This document shows, piece by piece, positions 25,354-34,093 of a stretch of 64,000 bases of DNA. The stretch is from Kalymmatonema hyalinum WJT4-NPBG1. Lineage in GTDB: Bacteria; Cyanobacteriota; Cyanobacteriia; Cyanobacteriales; Nostocaceae. Location of the stretch: contig JAHHIB010000003.1 in NCBI GenBank assembly GCA_019359075.1, positions 1 to 64,000 of the forward strand, read 5' to 3'. The first letter of the stretch is position 1. Every line of letters begins with the position of its first letter. The notes under the pieces were generated by a model, which saw only the letters and a program-made list of their open reading frames with translations, did no database searches and was not told where the DNA came from. A program made the translations under genes and the position numbers.

Positions 25354-26070
25354 ATGGAGCTACAGAACAAGGTCGCCATTATTACCGGAGCTAGTGGAGG
25401 AATTGGCGAAGCAGTCGCTAGGGATTTGGATGCAGCAGGCATGAAACTGGTAGTGACTGCCCGCTCTCAAGATAAGCTAGAACGACTTGTGTCTAGTTTA
25501 AAAAATGCCAAAGCTGTGCCGGGTGAAATTACAGATCCGGCTTTACCACAAAAATTGGTAGATACAGCTATCCAAGCATTTGGTCAGCTGGATGTGGTTT
25601 TTAGTAATGCGGGTGTGATGACTGTCGGTTCCATTGAAGAAGTGGACATCGAAAAAATCTGTGATATGGTACGCATCAACGTTGAGTCCGTTTACCGAAT
25701 GGCTTACACGGCGCTGCGATACTTCAAACAAACTGATAGTGGTTTTTTAATCAACACTTCCAGTATTTCTGGTTTAAAAACAGTTCCCAACATAGGCGCT
25801 TACTGTGGGACAAAGTTTGCGATTGAAGCATTCACAGATGCGCTGCGGATGGAGCTAGCTGGGACTGGCATTGGTGTCGCCTGTATTGAACCTGGAACAG
25901 TGGACACAGGACTATACCATAACTGGGATGATAAAAACAAAGATTTTGTCTTCTCTGGAGGAGCATTACAGCCTGAGGATATTGCACGTTGTGTCCGGTT
26001 TATCCTAGAACAACCTGCTCATGTGCGAATCCCCCGGTTGTTGGCTGTGCCAGCTAATCAGCCAGTATAA
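25354..26070 (+). CDS. SDR family oxidoreductase
   Basis: The 238-residue classical short-chain dehydrogenase/reductase has the TGASGGIGEAVARDL nucleotide-binding loop, NAGVMTVGS, catalytic Ser in INTSSISGL, and YCGTKFAIEAFTDALR with the Tyr-x-x-x-Lys pair. PGTVDTGLY is typical of NADP(H)-dependent members. The substrate is unknown. It is divergently transcribed from the HxlR regulator with a 200-nt shared control region. A strong hairpin follows at 26081-26109. Confidence 0.9.
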   Translation: MELQNKVAIITGASGGIGEAVARDLDAAGMKLVVTARSQDKLERLVSSLKNAKAVPGEITDPALPQKLVDTAIQAFGQLDVVFSNAGVMTVGSIEEVDIEKICDMVRINVESVYRMAYTALRYFKQTDSGFLINTSSISGLKTVPNIGAYCGTKFAIEAFTDALRMELAGTGIGVACIEPGTVDTGLYHNWDDKNKDFVFSGGALQPEDIARCVRFILEQPAHVRIPRLLAVPANQPV

Positions 26071-26080
26071 ATAAAAAATA

Positions 26081-26109
26081 AAGGATGAAATCTGAAAAAT
26101 TTCATCCTT
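26081..26109 (+). terminator. Hairpin after SDR gene
   Basis: AAGGATGAAAT (26081-26091) pairs with ATTTCATCCTT (26099-26109), an 11-bp stem starting 10 nt after the stop. The T tract is weak, so it may instead be a repeat. It is placed correctly for an SDR terminator. Confidence 0.5.
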
Positions 26110-26449
26110 CACACTTGATACACAACTTTGATATCTTCCCAACGTAAAGGTACGGGGATTCACATCTAGGGTGATGCAGGCTAGATCAAAATAGCCTCTA
26201 TTCGCTCGACTTGGAAGTCTCGCGGTTACTTTGGAAATTACGCTGTCGAGTTTTTCATCAACGTGGCGCTATTTGTATGGTCGGACAATTTGGGGTAAAT
26301 GTTCACATTTTTGTGAACGCCAATTAAAATTGCCCGTGGAGTTGGCTGTCCCCTAGCTCAAGCACGGAATACGGTACTACGTGCGTGTTCCTTCGGGGCT
26401 TTCAAACTGCCGCGTTTTTTAGGTAATTGCGATGACTGTTTTGCCTTCG
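26110..26449. other. Intergenic stretch
   Basis: No gene could be assigned. Short frames on both strands lack known motifs, although the G+C content and phrases such as CCTTCGGGGCTTTCAAACTG suggest decayed mobile or repeat DNA. It separates the SDR gene from the 3' end of prs. Confidence 0.35.
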
Positions 26450-27466
26450 CTAACGGAACATACTACTGACAGAACTATCTTCATGAATCCGCCAGATGGT
26501 TTCCCCAAGTAGATTAGCCACTGACAGCACTACTAACTGTGGAAAGCGTTCGCTTTCTGCAATTGGAATCGTATTTGTGACTATGACTTCCTCAAACACG
26601 CCACTTGACAAGCGCTCAATCGCAGGCGGGGAGAACACCGCATGAGTGGCACAGGCATACACCTGACGGGCTCCTTCCTCACGCAGCAGTTTTGCTCCGG
26701 CAGCAATGGTACCGCCAGTGTCTATGATGTCATCCACCAGCACTGCCGTTTTGTCCTTGACATCACCGATGACATTTAACACTTCGGCAACGTTGTGAGC
26801 CTGACGACGTTTATCGATAATCGCCAGTGGCGCATCGTTGAGCTTTTTCGCAAATGCCCTAGCTCGTGCTACACCACCGACATCTGGGGAAACCACGACA
26901 AGGTCAGGCAGTTGTTTGCTTGCTAGATAATCAAGCAACACTGGAGAACCGTAGACGTGATCTAGCGGTATGTCGAAATAGCCTTGAATCTGAGCTGAGT
27001 GCAAATCCATTGCCAGAATACGGTTGGCACCTGCTTCTGTCATGAGATTTGCAACCAGCTTGGCAGTGATTGACTCTCTTCCTGCCGTTTTCCGGTCAGC
27101 GCGGGCATAACCATAATACGGAAGGACTGCCGTTACCTGCCGTGCGGAAGCACGCCGACAGGCATCAATCATAATCAGCAGTTCCATCAAATGGTCATTC
27201 ACAGGACGACAACAGGGCTGGATGAGATAAACATCACAGCCCCGTATCGATTCCTGGATTTGAATATATAGTTCTCCATCCGCAAATCGTTTGCGAATCA
27301 TTGGTCCCAAGTCCATGCCCAGGTAACGAGCGACTTCTTGAGACAGTGGTACATTGGCAGAGCCAGAGAGCAGCCGCAGGCGATTATTTTCAGCTAGTCC
27401 TGTTGCAGTCGGCTGCACTTTTAAAGTTGCAGAACTGAGCACAGCAGATCCTCGATGTGCATTCAT
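26450..27466 (-). CDS. prs: Ribose-phosphate pyrophosphokinase
   Basis: PRPP synthetase makes 5-phosphoribosyl-1-diphosphate from ribose 5-phosphate and ATP for purine, pyrimidine, His and Trp synthesis. Family motifs include RKRFADGELYIQIQESIRG, YYGYARADRKTAGRE (flexible loop), ILAMDLHSAQIQGYFDIP, and the PRPP loop VLVDDIIDTGGTI. The frame extends to 27487, but ATG 27466 (MNAHRGSAVLSSATLK) matches the usual cyanobacterial start. It is a minus-strand single gene facing away from the kinase at 28150. Confidence 0.95.
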   Translation of the reverse strand: MNAHRGSAVLSSATLKVQPTATGLAENNRLRLLSGSANVPLSQEVARYLGMDLGPMIRKRFADGELYIQIQESIRGCDVYLIQPCCRPVNDHLMELLIMIDACRRASARQVTAVLPYYGYARADRKTAGRESITAKLVANLMTEAGANRILAMDLHSAQIQGYFDIPLDHVYGSPVLLDYLASKQLPDLVVVSPDVGGVARARAFAKKLNDAPLAIIDKRRQAHNVAEVLNVIGDVKDKTAVLVDDIIDTGGTIAAGAKLLREEGARQVYACATHAVFSPPAIERLSSGVFEEVIVTNTIPIAESERFPQLVVLSVANLLGETIWRIHEDSSVSSMFR

Positions 27467-27487
27467 GGCAATCTTATCACCAGACAT

Positions 27488-28107
27488 TTGACAGGTTTAA
27501 CCCAAAATACTCAAAAAAAATATCTGTGAGCTTTTTTGAAGCTTTCATAAAAATTTTATACATACCTCTACAAAACTACATTTTGCTAATTCTCCAGCCC
27601 TTGCACATACAAACAATTGATAGCTTAACTGACATTAAGTCTGTAAACCATACCCATGATTTAGATTTTTTGGCTTTAATTGCAAAAATCCAACTGAATT
27701 TGGATGTATGCTTAGCGAAATGCTCCCCTTTAACCACCTCATTTATTGCTGTGAATAAGTATCCACAGCTTAACTTACTGTTATCTTGAAAAAACAGTAA
27801 GTATAAATACTGAAAAGCTATCCTAAGTAAGGACAGCTGGATATTCAATAATACTAGTTTTGAGTGGAAATTGAGAAACTGTTAAACTTAATTTCCAGTT
27901 TTGAATCAAACACGGTGATTCAAGGATCGCGGAAGTTAATAAGCTGTTAGCGTTCAACAAAATCTAGAAAAATACTAAATGTGTTGTTCGTAGTCGTAAT
28001 AAAATACCACATTCGGTGGTACATGAATGTGTTCGATCCAAATGAAAATCGCTATAAATATATAAAGTTCTATCTACGGTGTCGGTCTGGAAACTATCCG
28101 TATCCTA
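27488..28107. other. Long intergenic region between prs and the kinase gene
   Basis: About 600 nt without a credible gene. ACTTACTGTT (27773-27782) and AACAGTAAGT (27793-27802) form a 10-bp hairpin, and TACCAC-ATTCG-GTGGTA lies near 28005-28021. Both divergent promoters must lie here. No known RNA family was recognised. Confidence 0.4.
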
Positions 28108-28149
28108 GTGAAGTCCTCCTCTGTTGCTATTACACTCAATTCATTGACG

Positions 28150-29913
28150 ATGCAACCACCCATTACAGCTGACACTGTTTTGCAAAACCGTTACCGGATC
28201 ACTCAAACTCTGGGTCAGGGCGGATTTGGTAGAACCTATCTCGCCCAAGACCAAAGACGCTTTAACGAACTTTGTGCCATTAAGGAATTAATTCCAACAG
28301 TAACGGGGGGCTACGCTTGGGAGAAGGCAAAAGAACTGTTTGAGCGAGAAGCGGCAATTTTGTATCAAATAAAACACCCGCAAGTGCCTGAATTCCGGGA
28401 AAGATTTGAACAAGACCAGCGCTTGTTTTTGGTGCAAGACTATGTAGCCGGAAAAACTTATCGTACTTTATTCGATGAGCGCAAAGCTTCTGGTGGGGCG
28501 TTTACAGAAGAAGAAGTGTTGCAACTGGTACGCTCTTTGTTACCAGTGTTGGAGTATCTTCACAGTCAAGGAATTATTCACCGGGATATTGCTCCAGATA
28601 ATATTATTCTGCGAGACAGCGACAATTTACCAGTGTTAATCGACTTTGGGGTGGTCAAAGAACTGGCAACGAAGTTAAAGTCTCCAGATAAGACAACGCC
28701 AGTCACGACTGTAGGAAAATATGGTTATGCCCCTAGTGAGCAAATCCAGACAGGTCGAGCATATCCTAGCAGTGATTTGTATGCACTAGCTGTCACAGCA
28801 ATCGTGTTGCTGACTAGCAAAGAACCTCAAGATTTATTTAATGAACACCATCTTACTTGGAATTGGCAACCTTGGGTGAGTGTCAATCCACAATTTGCCT
28901 CTGTGTTGAATCGAATGTTGAAGCAAAAACCGGGCGATCGCTATCAAAATGCTACTGATGTATTACAAGCATTACAAGCTCCGCAACAACGCAACGTTTC
29001 AACTCCTAATCTGTCCAATGTACAAACAATTGCCGTTGGTCGCCGCCCTGATCAAGTACAACCATCAGTACAACCATCTGTCCCCAACAAACCTAACCCA
29101 GTCATTCCACAACAGACGAACCGTTCAGTTTTAGATAATCCTTTGGCACTTCTAGGAATCACCATTATTGTTATTCTTGTCGCTGGATTCAGTTCTTGGG
29201 CGGTGGTCATGTCCATCCGCAATAAGCCACAAGCAACACCAGAAACAGCATCAACACAGCCGCAAACTTTCCCTTCACCTGTGATTCCTGGTGAAACTAC
29301 GTTAACACCTACACCCACATCCACGCCGACACCCACACCTACACCCACACCTACCAACAATGAACCTGTTGTTTATAGCAAGCGCCTAAATTTTGGAACA
29401 TCTAACACTGCTAACGTTGAGGGGACTCTCAAACCTAATCAAACAATTGAGTACACCTTTTCGGGTGAAGAAGGGCAACAGTTAACTGTATTGCTTGCCC
29501 AAAAAGGCAGTGTTTTGCTGTCAGTTTTGGCTCCAAATCAAGAACCAATCGACAATGCAGCCAGAGAGTTTTCATTTTACCAAGCAACATTGCCTTTTAC
29601 TGGTAAATACACGATTCAGGTACGTCCTGTCCCAGAACTTCCTCAAAGCAATTACAGTTTTAGTGTTGGATTAGAAAACCCCGTCCAACCCACACCTACA
29701 GAAATCCCACCTTCACCCACACCCACAGAAATCCCACCTTCACCCACACCCACAGAAATCCCACCTTCACCCACACCCACAGACATCTCACCTTCACCCA
29801 CACCGACAGAACAGCCGTCCACAGTTCCTCCGATTGAGCAAGAAAATAACCCGCCTGTTACTGAAACACCCAACCCTGTTCCTGGTCAAACAGGTACGCC
29901 GCCAAGGCTGTAG
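28150..29913 (+). CDS. Serine/threonine protein kinase, membrane-anchored, with PPC-like tail
   Basis: The N-terminal Hanks-type kinase domain (residues about 10-270) shows LGQGGFGRTYLA, AIKEL, HRDIAPDNI and LIDFGVV. As in many cyanobacterial SpkC-like kinases, the catalytic loop reads HRDIAPDN rather than HRDIKPEN. A linker leads to one transmembrane helix (LLGITIIVILVAGFSSWAVV). An external PT-rich stretch is followed by a PPC-like beta domain (VEGTLKPNQTIEYTFSGEEG) and a Pro/Thr repeat tail. The frame is open from GTG 28108; ATG 28150 directly precedes the domain. DNA of the tail (about 29690-29810) is tandemly repeated in 24-nt units. Confidence 0.9.
   Translation: MQPPITADTVLQNRYRITQTLGQGGFGRTYLAQDQRRFNELCAIKELIPTVTGGYAWEKAKELFEREAAILYQIKHPQVPEFRERFEQDQRLFLVQDYVAGKTYRTLFDERKASGGAFTEEEVLQLVRSLLPVLEYLHSQGIIHRDIAPDNIILRDSDNLPVLIDFGVVKELATKLKSPDKTTPVTTVGKYGYAPSEQIQTGRAYPSSDLYALAVTAIVLLTSKEPQDLFNEHHLTWNWQPWVSVNPQFASVLNRMLKQKPGDRYQNATDVLQALQAPQQRNVSTPNLSNVQTIAVGRRPDQVQPSVQPSVPNKPNPVIPQQTNRSVLDNPLALLGITIIVILVAGFSSWAVVMSIRNKPQATPETASTQPQTFPSPVIPGETTLTPTPTSTPTPTPTPTPTNNEPVVYSKRLNFGTSNTANVEGTLKPNQTIEYTFSGEEGQQLTVLLAQKGSVLLSVLAPNQEPIDNAAREFSFYQATLPFTGKYTIQVRPVPELPQSNYSFSVGLENPVQPTPTEIPPSPTPTEIPPSPTPTEIPPSPTPTDISPSPTPTEQPSTVPPIEQENNPPVTETPNPVPGQTGTPPRL
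29693..29812. repeat. 24-nt tandem repeat in kinase 3' coding region
   Basis: Four near-identical units of a Pro/Thr-Glu-Ile-Pro-Pro-Ser code follow each other (PTEIPPSP repeated, the last variant PTDISPSP). They are nearly identical at the DNA level, implying recent slippage-type expansion. Confidence 0.75.
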
Positions 29914-30010
29914 AGCTTGATGCAAAAAGTACATTAAATTTATGCTAAATTTCCATAGAATGGAATGATAAGCGATTTATCATAGTTACTGTTAAAAATT
30001 AGTTATTAGC

Positions 30011-30036
30011 TACTAATGACTAATGACTAATGACTG
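30011..30036. repeat. Heptamer repeat overlapping the bioD start codon
   Basis: ACTAATG is repeated in tandem, giving ATGs at 30016, 30023 and 30030. Only the third is in the bioD frame; the first two open tiny frames that stop after four codons. The repeat is of the STRR type. Confidence 0.65.
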
Positions 30037-30734
30037 ATAAACTGTTGAACGCACTGCTGGTTACAGGGACGGATACAGAGGTTGGTAAAACTGTTTTAAC
30101 GACAGCTTTAGCAGCCTACTGGCAAAAATATCATTCTTCCCGCAGCTTGGGAATTATGAAACTGATGCAATCGGGAGAGGGCGATCGCGAGTGGTATCAA
30201 AAATTATTTTCTTTAGACCAATCTCCTGAAGAACTGACACCTTTATATTTTCAAGCACCCCTAGCCCCTCCCATTGCTGCAGCAAAAGAAAATAAAACTA
30301 TCGATTTAGCAAAAGTGTGGCAAACTTTTACAGCTTTGCGTCAGCGCCGTGATTTTCTATTAGTAGAAGCTTTAGGAGGATTAGGTTCGCCAGTCACGAA
30401 TGAACTCACAGTCGCTGACTTAGCCGGAGAATGGCACTTACCTACGGTGTTGGTTGTACCAGTCAAATTGGGTGCAATAGCCCAAGCAGTCGCGAATGTG
30501 GCATTAGCACGACAATTACGAGTTAATTTGAAAGGCATTATTCTCAACTGCGTTCAACCTCGAACAAATGAAGAAATTGCTGACTGGACACCAATAGAGT
30601 TGATACAATCGCTGACTTACATTCCGGTTTTGGGCTGCTTACCGTATCTGGATAATTTAACTGATTTGGAAAAAATGGCACAAATCGCATCAAATTTAGA
30701 TTTAGAACGATTGCTACCTTTTGCAAAAGTTTAA
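30030..30734 (+). CDS. bioD: ATP-dependent dethiobiotin synthetase
   Basis: The enzyme closes the ureido ring of dethiobiotin from 7,8-diaminopelargonate, CO2 and ATP. The 234-residue protein has the P-loop VTGTDTEVGKTVLT at its N-terminus, KLMQSGEGD in place of the usual KPVQTG, and VEALGGLGSPVTNELTVADL for the catalytic loop. ATG 30030 lies within a heptamer repeat. bioD stands alone and is followed by an M20 hydrolase. Confidence 0.9.
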   Translation: MTDKLLNALLVTGTDTEVGKTVLTTALAAYWQKYHSSRSLGIMKLMQSGEGDREWYQKLFSLDQSPEELTPLYFQAPLAPPIAAAKENKTIDLAKVWQTFTALRQRRDFLLVEALGGLGSPVTNELTVADLAGEWHLPTVLVVPVKLGAIAQAVANVALARQLRVNLKGIILNCVQPRTNEEIADWTPIELIQSLTYIPVLGCLPYLDNLTDLEKMAQIASNLDLERLLPFAKV

Positions 30735-30786
30735 AGCGTAAAAATAAAAATACTCAGCCGTCATTTAAATTTAAAAAATGTGAGAC

Positions 30787-32001
30787 ATGGTTTCTACATT
30801 CCCAAATCCCTCTTCTGTTGATTTATCTCGCGTCCGACTCTCCATCCGTTCACTGCAACCACAACTTGTGGAGTGGCGGCGGGGGTTGCATCAAAAACCA
30901 GAATTGGGTTTCCAAGAAAAACTAACCGCCCAGTTTGTCTCGCAGAAATTGCAAGAATGGGGAATTGAGCATCAAACTGGCATTGCCCAAACTGGCATTG
31001 TCGCTACGATTCGGGGTAACAACAGCACTCAAAAAGTGTTGGCGATTCGGGCAGATATGGATGCTTTGCCTATTCAAGAACTCAACGAGGTACCCTACTG
31101 CTCACAACACGATGGAGTCATGCACGCTTGTGGGCATGACGGACATACAGCGATCGCCCTAGGAACAGCATACTATCTCCAGCAGAATCGAGACACTTTT
31201 GGTGGTACTGTCAAAATTATCTTTCAGCCAGCGGAAGAAGGACCAGGAGGCGCAAAGCCGATGATAGAAGCCGGGGTGTTGAAAAACCCCGATGTTGACG
31301 CAATTATCGGTTTGCACCTTTGGAATAATCTGCCTTTGGGGACGATAGGTGTCCGCGCTGGTGCATTGATGGCAGCTGTAGAGTTATTCCGATGCACAGT
31401 GTTGGGCAAAGGTGGACACGGTGCGATGCCTCATCAAACCATTGATTCGATTGTGGTTGCTGCACAAATTATCAATGCTTTGCAAACCATTGTTGCTCGT
31501 AATGTCAATCCCATTGATTCAGCAGTAGTGACAGTCGGTGAATTGCATGCTGGAACAGCCGAGAACGTGATTGCTGATACAGCTTGGATGCGTGGTACAG
31601 TACGCTATTTTAATCCAGAATTGAAAGGCTTGTTCCAACAGCGAGTCGAGCAAATTATTGCAGGAATCTGTCAAAGTCATGGCGCAAGGTATGACTTGGA
31701 TTATTGGTCACTTTACCCACCAGTAATTAATGATGCCAGCATTGCTGAACTAGTACGCTCAGTCGCCCAAGAAGTCGTAGAAACGCCTGTGGGTGTTGTT
31801 CCTGAATGCCAAACAATGGGCGGCGAGGATATGTCTTACTTCTTGCAAGAAGTTCCTGGTTGCTATTTCTTCCTTGGTTCCGCTAATCCTGAGAAAGGCT
31901 TGGCGTATCCTCATCATCATCCCCGGTTTGATTTTGATGAAACCGTCTTGGCGATGGGTGTAGAGATGTTTGTTCGCTGCGTCGAAAAATTCTGTAATTA
32001 A
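30787..32001 (+). CDS. M20 family metallohydrolase (amidohydrolase)
   Basis: The 404-residue member of the M20D peptidase/IAA-amino-acid hydrolase group cleaves N-acyl amino acids or similar amides. Metal and catalytic residues are visible in IRADMDALPIQE, HACGHDGHTAIALG, IFQPAEEGPGGA and the C-terminal AYPHHHPRFDFDE. The dimerisation insert contains GGHGAMPHQTID. The exact substrate is unknown. It lies 50 nt downstream of bioD on the same strand and may be co-transcribed. Confidence 0.9.
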   Translation: MVSTFPNPSSVDLSRVRLSIRSLQPQLVEWRRGLHQKPELGFQEKLTAQFVSQKLQEWGIEHQTGIAQTGIVATIRGNNSTQKVLAIRADMDALPIQELNEVPYCSQHDGVMHACGHDGHTAIALGTAYYLQQNRDTFGGTVKIIFQPAEEGPGGAKPMIEAGVLKNPDVDAIIGLHLWNNLPLGTIGVRAGALMAAVELFRCTVLGKGGHGAMPHQTIDSIVVAAQIINALQTIVARNVNPIDSAVVTVGELHAGTAENVIADTAWMRGTVRYFNPELKGLFQQRVEQIIAGICQSHGARYDLDYWSLYPPVINDASIAELVRSVAQEVVETPVGVVPECQTMGGEDMSYFLQEVPGCYFFLGSANPEKGLAYPHHHPRFDFDETVLAMGVEMFVRCVEKFCN

Positions 32002-32006
32002 TCAAG

Positions 32007-32403
32007 GTAGATGGGTATCAATAAATAGCGGGTAAGAGGCTAATCGCTTACAATGAATCGCTCATTGTTCAGGGTGAACGGTGAAATGTCAACCGTCAGC
32101 AATTAGCAATTCGTAACCTCTACCAGTTATATCAAGTTCGTTTGATTACTTACCATTTCCGCAGAACCCCACCCCGCCAAAAGTACCTTTTGGCTCCCCT
32201 CCCCGCTTGCGGTGAGACCAGTGCTGCAGGAGCGTTTCCCGACAGAGGCAACTGGCGTGCCTCCTTCGGAGGAGCTTCGCTAACGCCGTCAGGCGTGCCG
32301 AAGGCATACCCGGAGGGGGAGGGGTTGGGGGTGGGGTGCAGTGCGAACGGTAATTATAACTAATCAAGCGGATATGATGTTACTTTTATTTCTACCCATC
32401 TAC
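32007..32403. mobile_element. Putative non-autonomous element (MITE-like) with inverted ends
   Basis: GTAGATGGGTA at 32007-32017 is the exact reverse complement of 32393-32403, and the ~20-nt ends pair at about 16 positions. A second, inner pair of imperfect inverted repeats surrounds ACCCCACCCC (about 32130-32175) and GGGGTGGGGT (about 32328-32338). The interior consists of many small GC-rich hairpins (for example GCCTCC-TTC-GGAGG). No transposase is encoded. It fills the whole gap between the M20 gene and the next gene. Confidence 0.6.
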
Positions 32404-32410
32404 TCAATAA

Positions 32411-33214
32411 ATGAATTCCCCAACATTAGATCCATCTGTCGCCTCTGCACTAGCAGACTTTGAAAAATCCAACGCCAAGAGCGCTTGGTCGAGTTTAGAT
32501 AAAAACCAAGTGCTGGCGGAGATGAAAATACGCCTTCTTGACCCCTTTCAAGTCAACCAAGGTCAACAACCATTTTGTGGTCCTGCATCAATTTTATTTG
32601 AACTCGTTCGCAAACAACCGCTGCGTTATGTGCAAATTTGCCGGAGTTTGTTTGAAACTGGTGCTTTTCAAGGGCAAACCAGACGCATTGAAGCATTGTA
32701 TAGATTGCGTCAAAGTCGAGGCAGACTACGAATGGGGCAAGCCGATTGGATGATTTTGGCAACGCTACGGGATTCAGAAAACCTAATTTTTTCTGTTGAA
32801 CCAGACGGTCCCGATATACTGAGAAATTTGGCAGGTATGACCAAATCCTGGGAGATGAAAGGCTGGACACGGGAGATACTAGGTTATCGCAAAGTAAAGC
32901 ACATTCCTACTTACCTATACGGCGAATTCGAGGTTTTGAATGAAGCTGCAGCAGTTATTGCCTCTGGTGGTGTGGTTTTTGCTTTAATTACCGCCTCAGG
33001 TTTACTAGGCACCGGCAACAAACCCCTTTTACCTTACCCGAATCACTGGATTACCTTACTTGGAAATATTTCGATTCAAGGGGGTGATTGGTTAGACAAA
33101 GAAAGGGGACGCATCAGCTTGGATGTCTACTCTTGGGCGAGAAAATATCATATTGACCTGGATGAGGAACCATTCGAGGATTATTTCTGGGGTGTTGTCA
33201 TGGGTTCGATGTAA
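32411..33214 (+). CDS. Hypothetical protein, papain/C39-like cysteine peptidase fold
   Basis: I do not recognise a named family for this 267-residue protein. Residues about 48-62 (QGQQPFCGPASILFELVRKQ) match the Gln-x-Cys-Gly-Pro-Ala active-site start of C39-like and related papain-fold enzymes. PYPNHWITLLGNIS (about 218-231) supplies a candidate catalytic His, and RISLDVYSWARKY a following Asp/Asn. No signal peptide or transmembrane helix is visible, so it acts inside the cell or is exported by an unusual route. Possible roles are a bacteriocin-maturation-like protease, amidase or effector-type toxin; none is proven. The 3' end overlaps the acetyltransferase gene by 17 nt. Confidence 0.65.
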   Translation: MNSPTLDPSVASALADFEKSNAKSAWSSLDKNQVLAEMKIRLLDPFQVNQGQQPFCGPASILFELVRKQPLRYVQICRSLFETGAFQGQTRRIEALYRLRQSRGRLRMGQADWMILATLRDSENLIFSVEPDGPDILRNLAGMTKSWEMKGWTREILGYRKVKHIPTYLYGEFEVLNEAAAVIASGGVVFALITASGLLGTGNKPLLPYPNHWITLLGNISIQGGDWLDKERGRISLDVYSWARKYHIDLDEEPFEDYFWGVVMGSM

Positions 33215-33749
33215 AATCCTGCTTAAGTAAGCCATACTCCTCCAAGTCTTCAAATTGTCCTCGGTGATAGACGTGCTGTCTCAAGCTCCCCTCATGAGCC
33301 ATACCAAGCTTCTGCAACACCCTGGCAGAAGCAATGTTCCGTTTGAGACAAGTTGCATAAATTCGATTCACAGACAACACCTCAAATCCAAAATGAATCA
33401 GGGCTTGAGCTGCTTCTGAAGCATATCCGTATCCCCAATAAGTTTTCCCAATCCAGTACCCTAATTCTGCACGTGAGTCAGAAGAACTGATGGAAAGACC
33501 TGCGGCACCAATGAGTATTCGCTCATCACCCAGAACAATGGCAAAGTTTGCTGCTTTTCGGGCTTCGTAATCAGGTTGATGAGTTGATATCCATTCTTCA
33601 GCCATTCCATCCTCAAATGGATGCGGAATATTTAGTGCAGTGGATGCGATCGCCTCATCAGCTGCTAATTGTTGAACAAGCGGTGTATCTGACAGGGTAA
33701 ACGGTCTTAAGATTAAGCGTTCGGTTGTGATCTCCGGTTGTCTGTTCAT
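33198..33749 (-). CDS. GNAT family N-acetyltransferase (RimJ/RimL type)
   Basis: The ~183-residue protein of the RimJ/RimL/SpeG-like group contains TERLILRPFTLSD, ELGYWIGKTYWGYGYASEAA (acetyl-CoA-binding Q/RxxGxG/A equivalent), and NRIYATCLKRNIASARVLQK with LGMAHEGSLRQHV. It transfers acetyl groups to a protein N-terminus or small amine, and the target is unknown. ATG 33749 (MNRQPEITTERL) is preferred over the upstream ATG at 33761. It converges with and overlaps the preceding gene by 17 nt. Confidence 0.88.
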   Translation of the reverse strand: MNRQPEITTERLILRPFTLSDTPLVQQLAADEAIASTALNIPHPFEDGMAEEWISTHQPDYEARKAANFAIVLGDERILIGAAGLSISSSDSRAELGYWIGKTYWGYGYASEAAQALIHFGFEVLSVNRIYATCLKRNIASARVLQKLGMAHEGSLRQHVYHRGQFEDLEEYGLLKQDFTSNP

Positions 33750-33763
33750 TGTCACCATCATAA

Positions 33764-33952
33764 CTACCTCTGTGAGGCAACATTTTCATCGATTTGCCAG
33801 AAAAAAGACTTAACTTTCCACAAATACCAAGCCGACCATAGCGAGAACAGCGCCAAGGGAAGAAACAGAATTGTCCCTGGGCGTATGTTCTGCATACTAA
33901 GTTCCCGGATAAGGATAAAGGTAAAAGAGTACCACCATAGTGCATTTGCCAT
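33764..33952 (-). CDS. Small membrane protein or fragment
   Basis: The frame encodes 62 residues with two hydrophobic segments (ALWWYSFTFILIRELSM and TILFLPLALFSLWSAWYLW). The open frame continues upstream without an ATG as KRWLAGWLAAQ to about 34015, where a GGAGG motif lies. It could be an intact mini-gene with a non-standard start or the tail of a larger membrane gene. It lies 15 nt before the acetyltransferase start on the same strand. Confidence 0.4.
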   Translation of the reverse strand: MANALWWYSFTFILIRELSMQNIRPGTILFLPLALFSLWSAWYLWKVKSFFWQIDENVASQR

Positions 33953-34093
33953 TTGCGCCGCAAGCCAGCCCGCCAGCCACCGCTTTTGCAGCCATATCGA
34001 TCCTGCGATGAGAACCTCCGGCGATCAATTCACTCTGTTGGGTTCATCTGATCGGCTGAATCAATCAAATATTTCAAATGTGTGTGGAAAATG

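Noticed and set aside
29693-29812. CRISPR-like tandem repeats
   Set aside because: The repeats are contiguous, without spacers, and encode Pro/Thr units in frame with the kinase.
29052-29873. Minus-strand Gly/Val-rich ORFs opposite the kinase tail
   Set aside because: They are reverse-frame readings of the Pro/Thr repeat DNA and contain only GVGVG-type repeats.
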